The notes beneath the pieces are model-generated. The model saw nothing but the letters and a program-made list of their open reading frames with translations, had not been told where the DNA came from and searched no databases. DNA of 64,000 bases, taken from the NCBI RefSeq assembly GCF_000204055.1, contig NW_006768810.1, positions 527,893 to 591,892 on the forward strand, given 5' to 3'. Position numbers and translations under genes: made by a program. Of this stretch, positions 45,356-57,957 are shown one piece after another. Positions within the stretch are counted from its first letter, which is position 1. Each line of letters starts with the position of its first letter. The stretch comes from Melampsora larici-populina 98AG31. Taxonomy: Eukaryota; Basidiomycota; Pucciniomycetes; Pucciniales; Melampsoraceae.

Positions 45356-47029
45356 CTAGGTCCTATCAGGCGGATCATACTGATGATTTGGTGGAATACA
45401 TTTTAGTGCCTTGAGAAGATCGAGTACAGGATTTAATGGATTTCTTTACCTTGTCTTTCCAGATCCACTGGTACCCCATCATTTGAACACCTTGTATGCT
45501 TGCCATTCGATAATATTTCGCCGCCTGTCTAGAGCTCTTCTCAACACCCTTTCCAGTCTCATAGCAGAAACCCAGCTCTACAGATATCAGATATCCAATC
45601 CAAGCATGCTGATTATCAGCATTACATAACAAGTGATTGCGAAAAGGAAAAGCTGACCTAGCTGTGCATCAGGATCCCCCAGCTTCGCCGCTAATGTATA
45701 ATACTGAACTGCCTATGAGGATTTGAAAGAGTTCATATCATCAGGCAGACTGAAACGCAGCTTTGAGTTGGACTCTAATATGCTTACCAGCTTTTTATCC
45801 TTTGGGCACCCCCACCCCATCATAAGACACTGACCAAGTTCGTATAAGGCTAGTAAGAGCTCGGAGATGATTGCTCTACACTCCTTAAGCAACCTTTCGA
45901 TACTTGTACGGTGTTCTTGGCTTTGTCCAAGATTCACACTTTCGTCGACAGCAAGCAGTAGATCCATGTGCGTCATTTCAGATTTCAGTGCGTTCAGATC
46001 GTTGACAAATGTCTCAGCAGACAGTCTGAGCCACCAATAGGCTTTCATAGTATCTACTTCGCAACCCCACCCATGTCGAAGTGACAATGCCCACATCAGC
46101 ATTCCTAGCCCGCAGCCTCCCGCTTCCGTTGCTGAACGTCGAAAAAGGGATGCGGAGCGCTTAAGATTGTCATCCTCGTGGGCCTTGATACCTAACTGGA
46201 CATAATGTTGAGCCGAGCTCTTCGCCGAATCATATAACGAATAATTTCCTTTACATGATTTGAACTCCAAAGAGACTTCTTTTTCATCATCCTCCGAGAG
46301 GATTTCCAATTGACCTACAGCCGTACTACAACTGGCAGGAGATTCTTGCTCATCTTGAAGTTGATTGATGCATTCATCATTTTGGTGGTGCGATTGACTG
46401 GAAGGGGGAAAAGAGAAATACTCCAAATCTGAATCTGAGACTGGAGATCGTGATATATAGCGTGGCATGTCACTCTGGTCATGACTGGTGAGCCTTTCAA
46501 GATCCAGACTTTCTGATGGTAAAAAATATATAGATAAACGGCGAGAAGAAGAAGAGGCTGATGTCGGCCTCGAGTTTGTCTTGGACACGGATCTACATGA
46601 ACAATGGGTCGGTATTCTTATGGAGGAGCTGTTAGACGGCATGTGACTGGATCGATTTTCTAGCGTCTGAGTACCAAGATTGGTGAGAGGGAGTTCATTG
46701 GTTGTGGAAGAGATGCGATTATGAGGTGCAGATTTTCGTCTCCGGGATGCAGTGAATGTTTTTTCATTGATTACTGGATCCACTAAAGAGTATTTTGAAG
46801 CAGCATCGACCAGATTTCTTGCGACGTATGTTAAAAATTCGTCTTGCGAACCGCCTAGCTTGCTCAAATGTACATCGTGACCGTCCATCTGATTATAATG
46901 ATCTCCGGTTTGCTTCTCGCTCTGCACAGGGTTTCTTTCATCATTTTTTTTCATCGTCAACATCTTTTTGAGAAGTCTGAAACGCAGATGTTTCCTAGGC
47001 GATTTTCTTCCTGTCTCCTGTGCTTGCAT
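45356..47029 (-). CDS. Sel1-repeat protein (Dsf2/Nif1-like)
   Basis: Model: 47029-45788, 45712-45658, 45577-45450, 45409-45356, giving 492 residues and in phase. The N-terminal about 270 residues are Ser-rich and disordered (SRPTSASSSSRRLS). From about residue 272, Sel1/TPR-like helices occur: QLGIKAHEDDNLKRSASLFRRSA, ALSLRHGWGCEVDTMKAYWWLRLSA and LYELGQCLMMGWGCPKDKK. AVQYYTLAAKLGDPDAQ crosses the first splice and LGFCYETGKGVEKSSRQAAKYYRMAS follows. This order (RHGWG, then WGCPKDKKLA, then LGFCYxxGxG) resembles yeast Dsf2 and fission-yeast Nif1, a mitotic inhibitor of the kinase pathway. The role here is inferred from similarity only. The start is the ATG before QAQETGRK. Confidence 0.65.
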
Positions 47030-50000
47030 TGTTCTCGATATTGTGAGCTTGAAGCCTGGGTAAGAAAACTCTCTACTTGAAACCTCCAAACGCAGACGGA
47101 AAGAAGATTGTTGTTGTCAGTGCGAAAGAGACGGGATTTGGCGGGAAGGCTTGATTGACACAGCGAGTTGTGGGAGAGACGTTGCGGGTATGGTATCAAT
47201 GGATGTTGCAAGTTAGAAAACAGCGGACTGGGGTCAGGCAAAATTATGACTGCGGTGAAGGGTCGCGAATGTGTGCCATGATATGGAGGTTTTCTAGCAA
47301 CGAAACTTCATGCGTTGCCTTTTAGACTCCCTGGTCCTGACATTCCGTTACTTTCTAGAGCTGCTTGACCAAAATGAGATATATGGCCGGAACGAAGTAT
47401 ATCATCAGTCCAATCCGTGTGTATCCACAGTAGCTGCCTAGTCTACAGGGGTTCGACGTATTGTTTCACATCTACATGCGGAACGTTGGTAATAAACAGG
47501 CCAGGTGCGGTCGAGAAGACGTGTTTCATCAAAACAATTCCATTGATTTTGGGCAGCACCCTCAGGCTCACCGGAGTGGTTCGGTGTTATCGGGCCACTT
47601 GATGTGGTTCTGAGTGAGCTTGTTATTGCACGTCTCGGGATGAATGGTAAAATCTTTTTGATCTAATGACGAGTTTGATACTTGCACTGAGGCTAACTGG
47701 CCCTCGTCCTCGAGCTAGACCTCTTCAAAACTTATACGATGTAGTTATCATACCGCTACGCGTCCAGGCAAATGCTGCAGGTTCAATTTTAAGATTCAAA
47801 ACATGGCTTATTTGGCTTGACGATAAGTCGACAGAACTGCAGAAGTGATCTGTACTAGGAAGCAAGGGTTGGATTGGTAGAGGACTTAGAGGAGCCCCTA
47901 TTAATATTATACTGGATTTGAAAGCCATCGAGCTCCAGCGATTGTGAAAAAGGTTTATGTATCATTAGAATCTGGCGCCGATCTTTAGTCTCTTATCACT
48001 TGTTTTGGGCCAAGAAACCAGCCTCAATGTATATATCAAGATCTGTCTTTCAATCGAGTTGGTTTGAGGAGGAGTCTCTTGGAAACAAATCATGATGTCG
48101 AGCCGCGTTAGCTTAACAAAGCCTGCGCGGCCGCGTCCGCGTGCAGAGACAAACTGATCTAAGTCCTACAAAGTACAATTTGCAGGGCTGCGAGCCGGGA
48201 TTGGCTGCGACAAACGATTTGATGAGACACATATTGGCACTTTATGACCTTGCTGGCTAGCAAGGACAAAAACCAACCAGAAAAGTTGACATCTGATAAG
48301 AATATAAGGAAAAATAGAAAAAAATCCACGTCGAGGGCAGCATTGGTCGCAGAGTTGCAAGCAAAGGTTTGATGTGACATATCTTTTTTGGTGTTGAGGT
48401 TGTGACCAGGTTTGAGCTTCATAGGCCACCCTATGAACAAACAAATTGGGTAAAAAATAACAAACTATGAAAAACTCCATATATGATTCATGTATGAGAT
48501 CAAGAAGAGTCTGACTTACTGGAGATCAAACATTTTCTTATTGGTCTTGCAAGCAGCAAAAGAAACATCAAATTTGTACATGATATAAGTTTGCCTGATC
48601 CTGTCAAACAAATCCTTTGATTCTCAAAGGTTGGAATACTCTTTGCTGTGTTCTCAATATCCTGAAGCAATTTCCAACAAAAAAGACTTACATAGTTTGA
48701 CACACCAAATGAGCTCAATCCAATTAAAGTCACAATGTAATTGAACCAGGAGCTTGGTAATCAACTGATCCACAGACCACCACTTAATGATGGGATCTCT
48801 TTCCTCTGGTGTGATGATTAAACCTACATTATGTATGGAATTTGAATATATGTACAGTAGTTTGAAGAATGTTTGTCACAATTGTTTTGCTACGCTAGGG
48901 GCCCAATCTTTGTGGTTGAGCATTTTTAATTACATTTGGAAGGTGATCTAGAGATAATCTGAATCAAGCTGAGCCCACACAGCATCAGCTTTGCATACTG
49001 CTTGCAGGCTTCTTGCTTCTTTATCTGAACCCAGTTATGCTTTGGCACCACTTTTAATTGAAAAAACTCAACCACCAGGCTTGGGCCCGTGCTCAATGAA
49101 AAATTTGTGACAGACATTTTTAAAACTAGTGTAATCATTTTTTGATTTTTTTGCCCAGTCCAACATTTCACACTTTTAGACACTACCCACCATACTTGCT
49201 TGGCCCTGTAGGTACAGTTACCTCATGAGTCCTCCCACCAGCAAGGGACTTGGGCACTATCTCAAAATTCTGGGGTGAGATTGTACAGGGCTTTTGCCCA
49301 AAATGTTTCATTTCTCTCACCCACAATACCTGCTTATCAACTTGCCATGAGCTGATAACAAAAAAATGTGTGGGCCACCCTTTTAAACTTTGCCACTCTC
49401 CATAGCTCAACAGCCCAAGTGGTTTGAAAACCTGATCAATCAAGTATCAGGGGTCCACCTTGAGGCCACACTTGTTGACACATGTTTTCAGATGCTGCAC
49501 ATCAGAAATGTTTTGCTTGAAACAAATATTCACTTCAGCTCAAACAGAATTTTGAGCTCAGGAAGGCGGGCCATCATATGGATTGATCATCCTTTAAACA
49601 GGCCACCCATTGTCACCCTGGAGATATTGTGTCAGCTTGGATCTTCTGAGTCCAACACAAACACAATAACAATTGTACAGCTCAAGCAACACATGTGCCC
49701 ATGTGAGTACCCCAACCTTCACTGAATCTCATTGTGGTTGATGACAATCTTGTATGCCTCATCAAAATTCACATTAAATAAGTGAGACCAGTAATCAATT
49801 ATCAAGATTACCTACCAAAACTTGCCTGCACCTGTATGGATTCTTGCCTGATGTGATTGTTATAGATTGTTCTTTCCAAGCTCCAACACTTGATTGAATC
49901 TCAATTATTTCTTCAAAGGACAACCAAACAAGACAGACTTACAACATCAGTATTTGGTTCCCTCAAGTCTGGTATATTGATACTATAACTTGACAATCAT

Positions 50001-50169
50001 GACACATGATCTTTGGTATGTTGATAGATTTGGTGCTGTTCAACTTCCTTCTTGTGGTTGTCCTTTATTTTTTGCTTTTTATTTTTGTCTTTAGTACAAT
50101 GTTGGCAAATTACAGGATGTAACAGAAATAGTAAACATGCAACTGTGGAAGATGTGTATATGCAAGGAT
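47030..50169. other. gene-poor stretch, left half
   Basis: No domain-bearing reading frame was recognised. Minus-strand frames at 48926-49183 and 49183-49443 could be parts of a decayed gene or transposon but show no diagnostic motif. Confidence 0.35.
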
Positions 50170-50780
50170 CATGATGCCAATATACTATACTATACTGCAC
50201 TATACCATACTGGATTTGAACTATACTTGGTATATCATAGTTCCCAATATACTATAGTATAGCCAAAATATACTGGGTATATTTGTCAGTATAGTACAGT
50301 TGCCGCTCAATATCAGCACACATTGAATAAGCATATTTTGCTACAGGACTCAAATTTTGGTGAAACAAAAATGTGGGGGGTTTAAGTTGGACACTTAGCA
50401 TATAGGCTAAAAGCCTTGCTTTTCTGAAAATATGCTCACAAGGATCTGGTGCGTTTTATAAGCATAACCATGCATATCCAAGCCAGATACACTTACAATG
50501 ATAGTCAAAAATGTCCAAAACCTTTAGTTTATAAGAATGCATTGTCTTGAATGCAGTTTTTCTTCCCCAAAATAAGCATCAGGTTCACTTTTTCCCCAGA
50601 CATACTTTTATGCTGATTTTGAAATGATGCATTGCACTTTGTAAGCATCAGAATTGATGCATTCATAATGGTGCTTATAGCAAGTGGTGACTGTATAGGT
50701 CCAACTATATTAGTATAGCTCTCAGTATACTAATAGTATAGTTCAGCTATACTATACCTATAGTATAATATACTGGTATA
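50170..50780. repeat. TATA-type low-complexity clusters
   Basis: Two clusters of CTATAC/GTATAG-rich sequence (about 50175-50305 and 50700-50780) contain many short inverted and direct repeats, for example ATACTATACTATACTG and TAGTATAGTTCAGCTATACT. They bracket about 400 bp of ordinary sequence. It may be an eroded TIR element; clean ends were not found. Confidence 0.45.
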
Positions 50781-53664
50781 GGATAGTGGCAGCCTTGACC
50801 TATGACACTCCCAACCTCATTCACATCCATGTGGTTGGATCCATTTATAGTACGGCTTTAACCTTTGTGGAAGACAAATAGCTTCAGTTGTTATGACCTA
50901 GACCCAATCACAGTCTGATCTGGTTTTGCCCTGGCTTTTGCCCCAGTCCAAAATGTGGATGAACTGTGACCGGCTATGTGTGGTACAGATTTTTTCATAT
51001 TTAGCCAGAATGAGCTGTCCTAGACTGTGACTCATAATTACTACCTAAAGCCATATCCTTAACTCACAAGTACATCCTAAATCAATATCATCAACCCATA
51101 ATTACAGCCTAGAGCCATACTTTCAACCCATAAAGTATAGTATGAACTCATATGTCCAAAATATAGGGATAAAATATAAAAGTAAAAAACCTTCTGGCCG
51201 CATCAACTTGAAAAGTCATTTGTGGCAAAAACCACCCTCAATTATGCCAAACATGACTTTTCAGGACCTACCAACCTCTTGTGGTATGTGGGTAGACTTG
51301 GGTTGCCATTTTCAGACTGTAACTTAGATAACTAAGATTCAATCTCTTACTTTCCCAATGAAAGAGAAATAAAATGATGATGATTCATCAGATGATTAAT
51401 AACTTTGGTTTAATATATGTTTGAGTGTGAGAGCTATAGTGAAGGTAATATTATGTATTAAGAGCTCCTGTTAAAATAATGCACATTAAATTGTACCGAG
51501 ATTTATGTTGTTTTTGGGTCATACGATTGATCACTAGAGTATGAGACAGCCACTTGACAATAATTGGGATCAAGGAAGAATCCAACAACATAGATTGGAT
51601 CATTGAATATCTTGGCTTGTGTATGTAACACCTTAAGTCAGTGTGCTCTGTAAGAGTGGAATTAAGGGTGGCTAGATGAATCAACCTTCCAAATTTGATT
51701 ATAAACTGTACCCATCTCCTTCTAAATATCACCAACCAAAGTATTGGCCCTTTCTGGCCAACTGATCACATCAACAAGTGGTTGAAGCACCATAACCAAA
51801 AGAGAATTTGAGGTGAAGTAGTCCCAATTGCTGATAATGATATGTATTGTCTTGCTGATATCTGGAGTCAAAGTTGATTTATCTCTCAGCATCTCCATAC
51901 ACATCTGAGACCCTTGCTAATGATATTCAACAGACAGTTGAAGCTTTGCCCTTGAAAAACACCAGGTCTCACTAAACATCCAAATCCCATGTGCTATGCC
52001 CTCTTTACTGGATCAATTAAACTCCTTGGTCCCCAAAAAATGTGAAGCACTGAAGAAATTCACAATTGTCTTATTTCTTCATGAGACTGTTGTGGAACTT
52101 AAAGCTGAACAAGAGCTTTAGGGCCCATTTGGCTGGATCCCAAAAACAATTTTTGGTCAGAAGCATCACCAAAGCCAAAAACTGTTTTTGGGTCAAACCC
52201 GTTTTTGATTTTCATCAAAAACACTGGTGTTTGCTAACTTTGTTTGATCAAAAACAAACACCATTAGGACCACATAAACACTGCTCTTTGAGCAGTCAGT
52301 TGAGGTTTGTATGCCACTTGAGCCTGAGCCCAGCTTTGGTCACTTTTGAGTATTGTGCATGAAGTCAAGGAAAGACAGTGTCCATTATCAGGTGTCACAA
52401 AGCTGGAGTGTAACATATGACAGAGAGTTTATCTTGAAAGGCAAGGAATGATTCGTTGTGGAGAAAACAAAAAGGAATATGGCCAGTAATCAGAGCCTTG
52501 AGCAAATCTTTGTAAGTATCCAGGTTGGTCACTTTGGTACAAGCCATGAAGCAATGAAATATGCCCTGCATAGAGTGTGCAAAGTTGTGATTTAGCTCAG
52601 GGCTCTTTGTGGAAAGGGCTGATGATCCATTGAACTCTGTTGGGTTGACATTGATGGTGGTGTGGTGTTGTTTGTTGGTGTACCGTGTAGGATCACACTT
52701 CATTTTGACTTCCTCAAGGGTTGCAAAATCCAAGATTGAGATTGTTTTACAGTCCTGGGTCATGTGGCAATAAAGTTTGGTAGTTTTTCCATCCATCTCT
52801 GCATTGTAGTGCTTGTACTTGCCACAATGGCAATCATTCTTACAATCATTGCCTACTTTCAAACCACTCCATTTGGTGGAGCTATCAGGAGGCTCAAACT
52901 GGGTGGTAGTTTGAGAATTTTTTGTGAAGGAGCTGTACAGAGCCGGGATGTGAGAAATTAACAGACATGCCCCCATCAAGTCCTGGTTGGTCAAGCAAGC
53001 CAAACAGAGCTTGGCAAGTATCATTACTTTAGGTTTCAGATAGAGCAAGTCCAGGGGCGTCAAAAACGTGCCACACCCACCACGGGAATAGTGGTGTGAA
53101 ATGTCCAAGATCAATGGACAAACATAGCTGTGGAGACTTTAGTAGTGGAGAACTGCATGGTAGCTCATGGTAGGCATAGTGCAAATGGAGCAAAGACGGC
53201 AGTGACAGCGGCTCTACATCGGTATGACTTGGCAACGACATGCATGCCGTCTACGGCGGAGAGCATTGTTTGCGACTTGCATGATTGATTGCATCCGGAG
53301 CACTTGACTTCAAATGATCGACTCCGATTACAAACAAATTCAAAGAGAGCTAATAAGAGGATGAAGAGGACGCCGGGACGCAATCAAAAGTCCGATGCAA
53401 ATTTTGTGACGAGTCGATACTCACAGGCCGGCAACAATGCGCCAGCTAGTGAGCAGCTAAGGCATGCGCGGACAAAAACCCCCTTCAAGGAGTAGTCGAC
53501 CAGAATGACAGTTACGTGATAAGTCGGTAAAATTGACCTAGAAAGACATAGTATGACATTGAGGGCATGATAAAGGCTTGATAAGTGACAAGTTGTAAGC
53601 CATAACGAGGGCAGAGGCGGTATAGACGGCAAGATTGGAGCATAGGCACATAAGAGGTAAGTTT
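50781..53664. other. gene-poor stretch, right half
   Basis: A minus-strand frame of 239 codons at 52395-53114 has a CHCGKYKHYN cysteine cluster but no recognised family, and its start is not an ATG-led clear gene. GGGCCCATTTGGCTGGATCC at about 52131, preceded by TTTA, resembles a Harbinger MITE end, but no partner end was found. Otherwise no feature was seen. Confidence 0.35.
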
Positions 53665-54646
53665 TCATGCAGCGTGCTTTTGCTTGTGACTCCTCAATCG
53701 TCGCAAGTAGACTATGAACAGAGTGAAGATGATACATGAAGGGTCAAGATGAAAGGACAAAGCAAGAAAATGAAGCGGAGTGATTGTTGAAATGATCAGC
53801 CGTTTGCTACATTATGCGGGTGGAACGGAGTTAGAACAGCTTACACTCGAGTTCCTTGCCCTCAAGAATGTAACCATCGCATCGACCACTTTGACCAGGT
53901 CGAGATGAAATAGAGGCGTAGAGACGACCAGCTTGGAATTGAGTCTCCAACATTTGATCAATCTTGGCAGTGGCTTTTCGCTGTTCGAGTTTCTTCAAGA
54001 CAGCCTTGGATTTCTCCTTGGGAGCCTCAGCCTCAGTTCCAGCGGCGGTTGGCTCTTCGACTTTCTATAGGGCGTGGAAACAGCGAATTTTTCAGACAGG
54101 CGATCGAAAGGTTGGGTCGGGAATGTGGATCAAAGACTATATGACCAAGGCTTACCTTTCCCTTCTTTGTGACTGGCTGAGCATAATGACCCTCATACCA
54201 CTGACGGAAAGGAGTAGCATCGATCTGAATGATAGCACCCTTGACCAAGGTGTTTGTTCGGACCAACTCGTTGTTTGTCGAGTTGTAGACGACACCAATG
54301 ACTCGTGTCTTCTTGGTCACACGTTCAGATCCCCAAGCAAAGTTACCACTCTCAAGTCGAAGAGCACGATGTTTGATGTTACCACCACGGACACGGACTG
54401 TGTGAATACGCTTGGCACCGAGTTTGGTCATAGCAGGTTGACGACCGAGTTCGAATTTTCTTTTCTTTCGGTAGTGAGCTCGCTTGCTGTGATCCGCATG
54501 ATGCAATTGAAAGTGTTGATTTAGGAGAGGATTGAAGTAAGGAAGCACTATCTGAATTAGAAGGGTCCAACGTTGAAATCAAGTTTGCCGAAAACGTACG
54601 CTCCACTAGCCGACCGCTTGTGTCGCGAATCCCGGGAAATACTCAT
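53665..54646 (-). CDS. RPS8: 40S ribosomal protein eS8 (RPS8)
   Basis: Model: 54646-54600, 54486-54156, 54064-53845, 53711-53665, giving 214 residues, near the family length. All introns are GT-AG and in phase. The start reads [31 protein letters not shown] across the first intron. Then come [74 protein letters not shown] and a lysine-rich end. It is a small-subunit protein bound to 18S rRNA. It is transcribed divergently from uS14 (RPS29), about 550 bp apart. The position after the Ser-Arg-Pro motif usually reads Ala-Asp; here it is Cys-Asp. Confidence 0.95.
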
Positions 54647-55199
54647 CTTGAGGAAGGGACTACGGCAAGAAAGATGATGAGCTCTATGGACGTGACTCTG
54701 ATCGATGTATGGAGAGGGATGGCATGATATATACTGACTTGTTACAACTTGAGGGGTTTGAGTCTTGACGTCGGCCTTTTTCCTATATCAAGCCTAGAGG
54801 CAGGGAGCGGTTGTGGCAGTGAGAGGTTACAGGTTAGCGGTATGTCTCATCAAAAGTTAGGTCTTGTAAACCTAACTCGATTGGCAGTCACCCGGTTCTT
54901 CGATTCCCCTCTGTCGGCCCGGGTGGCGAGTTCGAACCTCAGCAAAACATTTCAATCGAGTACGAGTACACAGGAAGCCCTCTTCAGCCTTCCCACAACA
55001 TCAATCGAGAACATCGTGAGTGCACAAACTGCAATAAGAACTCAAACATTCAAACTGAATCTATCTGGTATCCTATTTGAAAGAATCGTCAAAGTCAACA
55101 ACTAGACCAAGTAGGCTCATCCTATACTTCAACCCAAGATCAACCTGCCTTTGCTCATTCTTACTTATCTAAATCAGTCTCCACCAAACTCGATACATC
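54647..55199. promoter_or_regulatory. shared divergent promoter of RPS8 and RPS29
   Basis: The 553 bp between the two ribosomal-protein starts should hold both promoters. Visible structure: a perfect hairpin GTTAGGT-CTTGTAA-ACCTAAC at 54856-54876, and a GC-rich pair CACCCGG/CCGGGTGG at about 54890 and 54918. No TATA box was identified with confidence. Co-regulation of the pair is an inference from the arrangement. Confidence 0.5.
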
Positions 55200-55531
55200 A
55201 TGTCTCACGCCAACGTCTGGAACTCCCGTCCCAAGAAATACGGAAAGGGATCCCGTGGATGGTTCGTCAACTCCTCGCAAGCCCGAACAGACAACAAGCC
55301 AGACTGACGTCAATTGAATGTTTATTCCATTGTCGAACACAGCAAAGTCTGCTGCCACGTCGCCGGTCTCATCCGTAAATATGGCTTGAACATCTGCCGT
55401 CAGTGCTTCCGAGAGCGCTCCGAGGCCATCGGATTCCACAAGGTAAACAGATACCATACCTTGATCAACTCATGGAAGACGATGCTGATAGTCTCACAAT
55501 CCTCTCTCTCTATCAACCTCAGCACAACTGA
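55200..55531 (+). CDS. RPS29: 40S ribosomal protein uS14 (RPS29)
   Basis: Model: 55200-55261, 55343-55442, 55523-55531, giving 56 residues, exactly the family length. The protein begins [20 protein letters not shown]. The first intron (GTTCGT...ACAG) splits the zinc finger, giving [22 protein letters not shown] with both C-x2-C pairs. It ends with [14 protein letters not shown]. The last exon encodes only His-Asn and the stop. This small zinc-binding protein lies near the decoding-site head of the 40S subunit. The donor GTTCGT is unusual, but the frame and finger leave no alternative. Confidence 0.92.
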
Positions 55532-56292
55532 TCCAATGTACTTGCGGACATCTTCTCATTTGAATACCATATATATGCGGATGAGACAAAATGTGACATT
55601 GCATTACGTACTAATTCAAACTCACTCGATTGTAACCATGCCTCCACTTATGCTGCCATTGATGAACATGCGCCCCCAATTGCGCCTGCCAATACCCTAA
55701 CTTCAGCTACTTCAATCCCACTTGACATACTAAGCCGTTCCAAAGTTCACATATTTCCCTTCCACAATCCCCGAGCAAACGGGAACTGAGGGACTGGTCC
55801 CGTTGTGTGAGAGCCGCACGAAGGCGTATGTGTCCACAACACCCTGTAATCAGCTGTTTGTGCCCTAATCAAGACATTGATTGGCAAGGAGCTTGATGAA
55901 AGTTTGGGTACTCTAGCACGCGGAAAGTTTCTAAGACCCATGCGCCCATTCAACGCACTCACAGAGGAATATGGAGCCGGGCAGGCATAGACACCGGGGG
56001 ACAGATGGTGCTTGCTGGCGATGCAAGCCAATTTTTGTCCGCTTCGAACAGAAGAATAACAAGCCACGCAATATAAGTTCTGCTACACCAGATAGGTGAA
56101 CAACACACCCGCACCACATCTTCGAGGAAGTTCATCTATCTTTAATCTGACATATCACCTAAGGCTAAGAAAATCATTGACTTGGTCCTACAATCTAACA
56201 ACAACAACAAACCATCTATACAATGCGGAAAAGAATTAATCAAAATAATAAGTTTGAATATCTAGAAAGAAATTCAAGTTCGAAAACGATGG
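55532..56292. other. convergent intergenic region
   Basis: 3' regions of RPS29 and the kinase gene. No additional gene was recognised. Confidence 0.4.
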
Positions 56293-57364
56293 CTAAGGAT
56301 GAAGGTGAGCCCAGATAGCCTCTAAGCTTTGGTTGACAAAGTCTTGCATCGTATCAGTCGAGAGCGCATTGAGTTGAGCTTCGAGCATTATCGTGCCATC
56401 GCATGCCCAATTTGATCGATCAACTGGTCCATTCGCAACGTCCTTGCCAACAAACATATGTTCGTGTGCAACCAAGTAGGCTGGCCAGACGATTTGATCC
56501 CAATACTCCGGCGGATCTACCCAAGTCTCACCCTCTATATCCCGCCACAGGTTATGTATAAGATTGTCAAGAGAAGGGCATGATCAATCAAAAAACTTCT
56601 TGCAAATGGAGTGGGAAAGATCGGAAACATATAGGGTGACGAACCAGCTGTGTTATAGCTCATCCTAATGCGCCTGCGTTCTTTCAAGACTGCATAGGAT
56701 TCTCTCACAAACAGTTTGACGTCATACTGCTTCACAGATTCCTGATCCCAATACAACAAGAAGCCATCAGCAATAACATACCGAATTTTTTCAGATGAAA
56801 GCGATGAGAACCGCTGGTGCCAAGTTTCTGTGAAATCTTGAGGGATGGGTATGTCGGGCTGAAGATTAAGATGATCGTGGGAAGCGTGAGATGGGGGAAA
56901 TTCACCCCCGTGGTTTCGGATGTACTGGAGTGAGGAGCGAAATCGAGGCCAGTCGATCCTAAGCACAACATTCAATTTCAGATATGGTTGATTCCAGCCG
57001 GTAATATATTAGTTGTGATAAAAGACTAACGCTCCCTTAGGGTCGTCCCAATCTTTTACGTTGTGGATCGGATGAAGAGGTATCTCCTCCGCCGGTGGTG
57101 CAAAATCATCTTGATGAAGAATGATCGAATTAGGTAAGATCCGATGAAGATGTTTGGCTAAACTGTTGTGATGATATTGAAAGCAAGCAAGATGATCGGA
57201 TCAATAGCTGACTCTCTTGGAATAAGTCCGAAATCAAGTGAGATTCTTGATAAGTTGATGTTGATGACGGACGTAGTCTTTCCACTGCAACTTGGTCCAC
57301 CGACGGCAATGATCACCACTTTGGGTTGCTCAGATGGCGAGTTCTTGTCGTGAGAATTGCTCAT
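56293..57364 (-). CDS. NRK1: nicotinamide riboside kinase-like
   Basis: Model: 57364-57273, 57162-57031, 56958-56645, 56534-56293, giving 259 residues and in phase. A Walker A loop, GGPSCSGKTTLAKHL (from about residue 22), crosses the first intron. Then come HQDDFAPP (metal- and substrate-binding aspartates), DWDDPKGAIDWPRF, YVIADGFLLYWD and a LFVRESYAVLKERRRIR lid-like segment. WVDPPEYWDQIVWPAYLVAHE closes the domain. This order matches Nrk1, which phosphorylates nicotinamide riboside to NMN for NAD+ salvage. The uridine kinase family is related, but HQDDF and the WD-P-AIDW block favour NRK. It is divergent from the small membrane protein gene, 380 bp apart. Confidence 0.85.
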
Positions 57365-57744
57365 GAAGGCAGGACGAGATGAGAATGTTGAAGGCCAATC
57401 GCGATGATGACGCCAGAGTCCAGAAGCTTCATACAGCCGTGGAGTTTGGTTTGACAGGTTTTAAACCTGTTTAAGTACATACCTTAAGCTTAGGTCGATG
57501 ACTAAAAATTACACGCTGAAAAAATTGACTTTACAAACTCATCCGCCTCATACAACCTCAATCACTTCGGAAGACAACACTCCAAAGAAACCTTTAAGAA
57601 CCTCCCAGAATTCTGATACGAAGGGTTTGTTCAACGATCTAATTTTGGTACTTCAGCCTTAATCTCCCGTGAGTAATTTGGCCTTTGCTTAATCTCTTTG
57701 CTATTGTAGACTCCTGATGCTTACTTCACAATCATAGTAGCGAA
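57365..57744. promoter_or_regulatory. divergent promoter region with 5'-UTR intron
   Basis: Holds the promoters of the kinase gene (left) and the small membrane-protein gene (right). A 69-nt intron (57669-57737, GTGAGT...CATAG) ends seven bases before the right-hand ATG, so it sits in the 5' UTR. Confidence 0.55.
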
Positions 57745-57957
57745 ATGGCAACTAGAGGAAAGGAAACTCCCTCATATATGGGCGCACCTACACCAAGACC
57801 AGAAGAAGTACCGATCTGGAAACAAATCCTCATTCAAGAATTCACCAATCCAGCATCTCGTGAAGCCAACCTACGAGTCTTAACTGGATTTGGAGCCTTT
57901 GCAATCGGAATTACTTTTTTGAGATTTGCAGGAGATCTTCTCGTTCCTGGATTTTGA
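57745..57957 (+). CDS. small single-pass membrane protein, Tom6-like
   Basis: A single 70-codon coding exon, preceded by a 5'-UTR intron. The N-terminal half is polar with PTPRPEEVPIWKQILIQEF. The C-terminal half holds one hydrophobic span (about residues 49-64) ending FLRFAGDLLVPGF. A short tail-anchored layout with an LL-P end resembles Tom6 subunits of the mitochondrial import pore, which stabilise the TOM complex. The match is weak at sequence level. Another small mitochondrial membrane protein is possible. Splice-fed start, frame and codon composition support a real gene. Confidence 0.6.
   Translation: MATRGKETPSYMGAPTPRPEEVPIWKQILIQEFTNPASREANLRVLTGFGAFAIGITFLRFAGDLLVPGF

Noticed and set aside
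52131..52350. Second Harbinger MITE starting GGGCCCATTTGG
   Set aside because: Only one end is visible; no inverted partner or matching TAA duplication downstream.
52395..53114. 239-codon minus-strand frame as a secreted cysteine-rich gene
   Set aside because: No ATG-led signal peptide, no recognised domain and no supporting splice sites; described only as part of the gene-poor stretch.
53165..53383. hydrophobic frame (VLFILLLALFEF) as a signal peptide-bearing protein
   Set aside because: The frame starts without ATG and ends without a usable continuation; lies just downstream of RPS8 on the same strand.
54840..54960. tRNA-like signals (TTGTAA anticodon-loop-like hairpin and GAGTTCGAACCTC T-arm-like motif)
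   Set aside because: No matching 5' acceptor strand upstream, and the T-stem is only 3 bp; spacing does not fit a class I or class II tRNA.
57745..57957. Tom5 or Tom7 assignment for the small membrane protein
   Set aside because: Those families have different residue patterns around the span; the LL-P terminal motif fits Tom6 better, though weakly.
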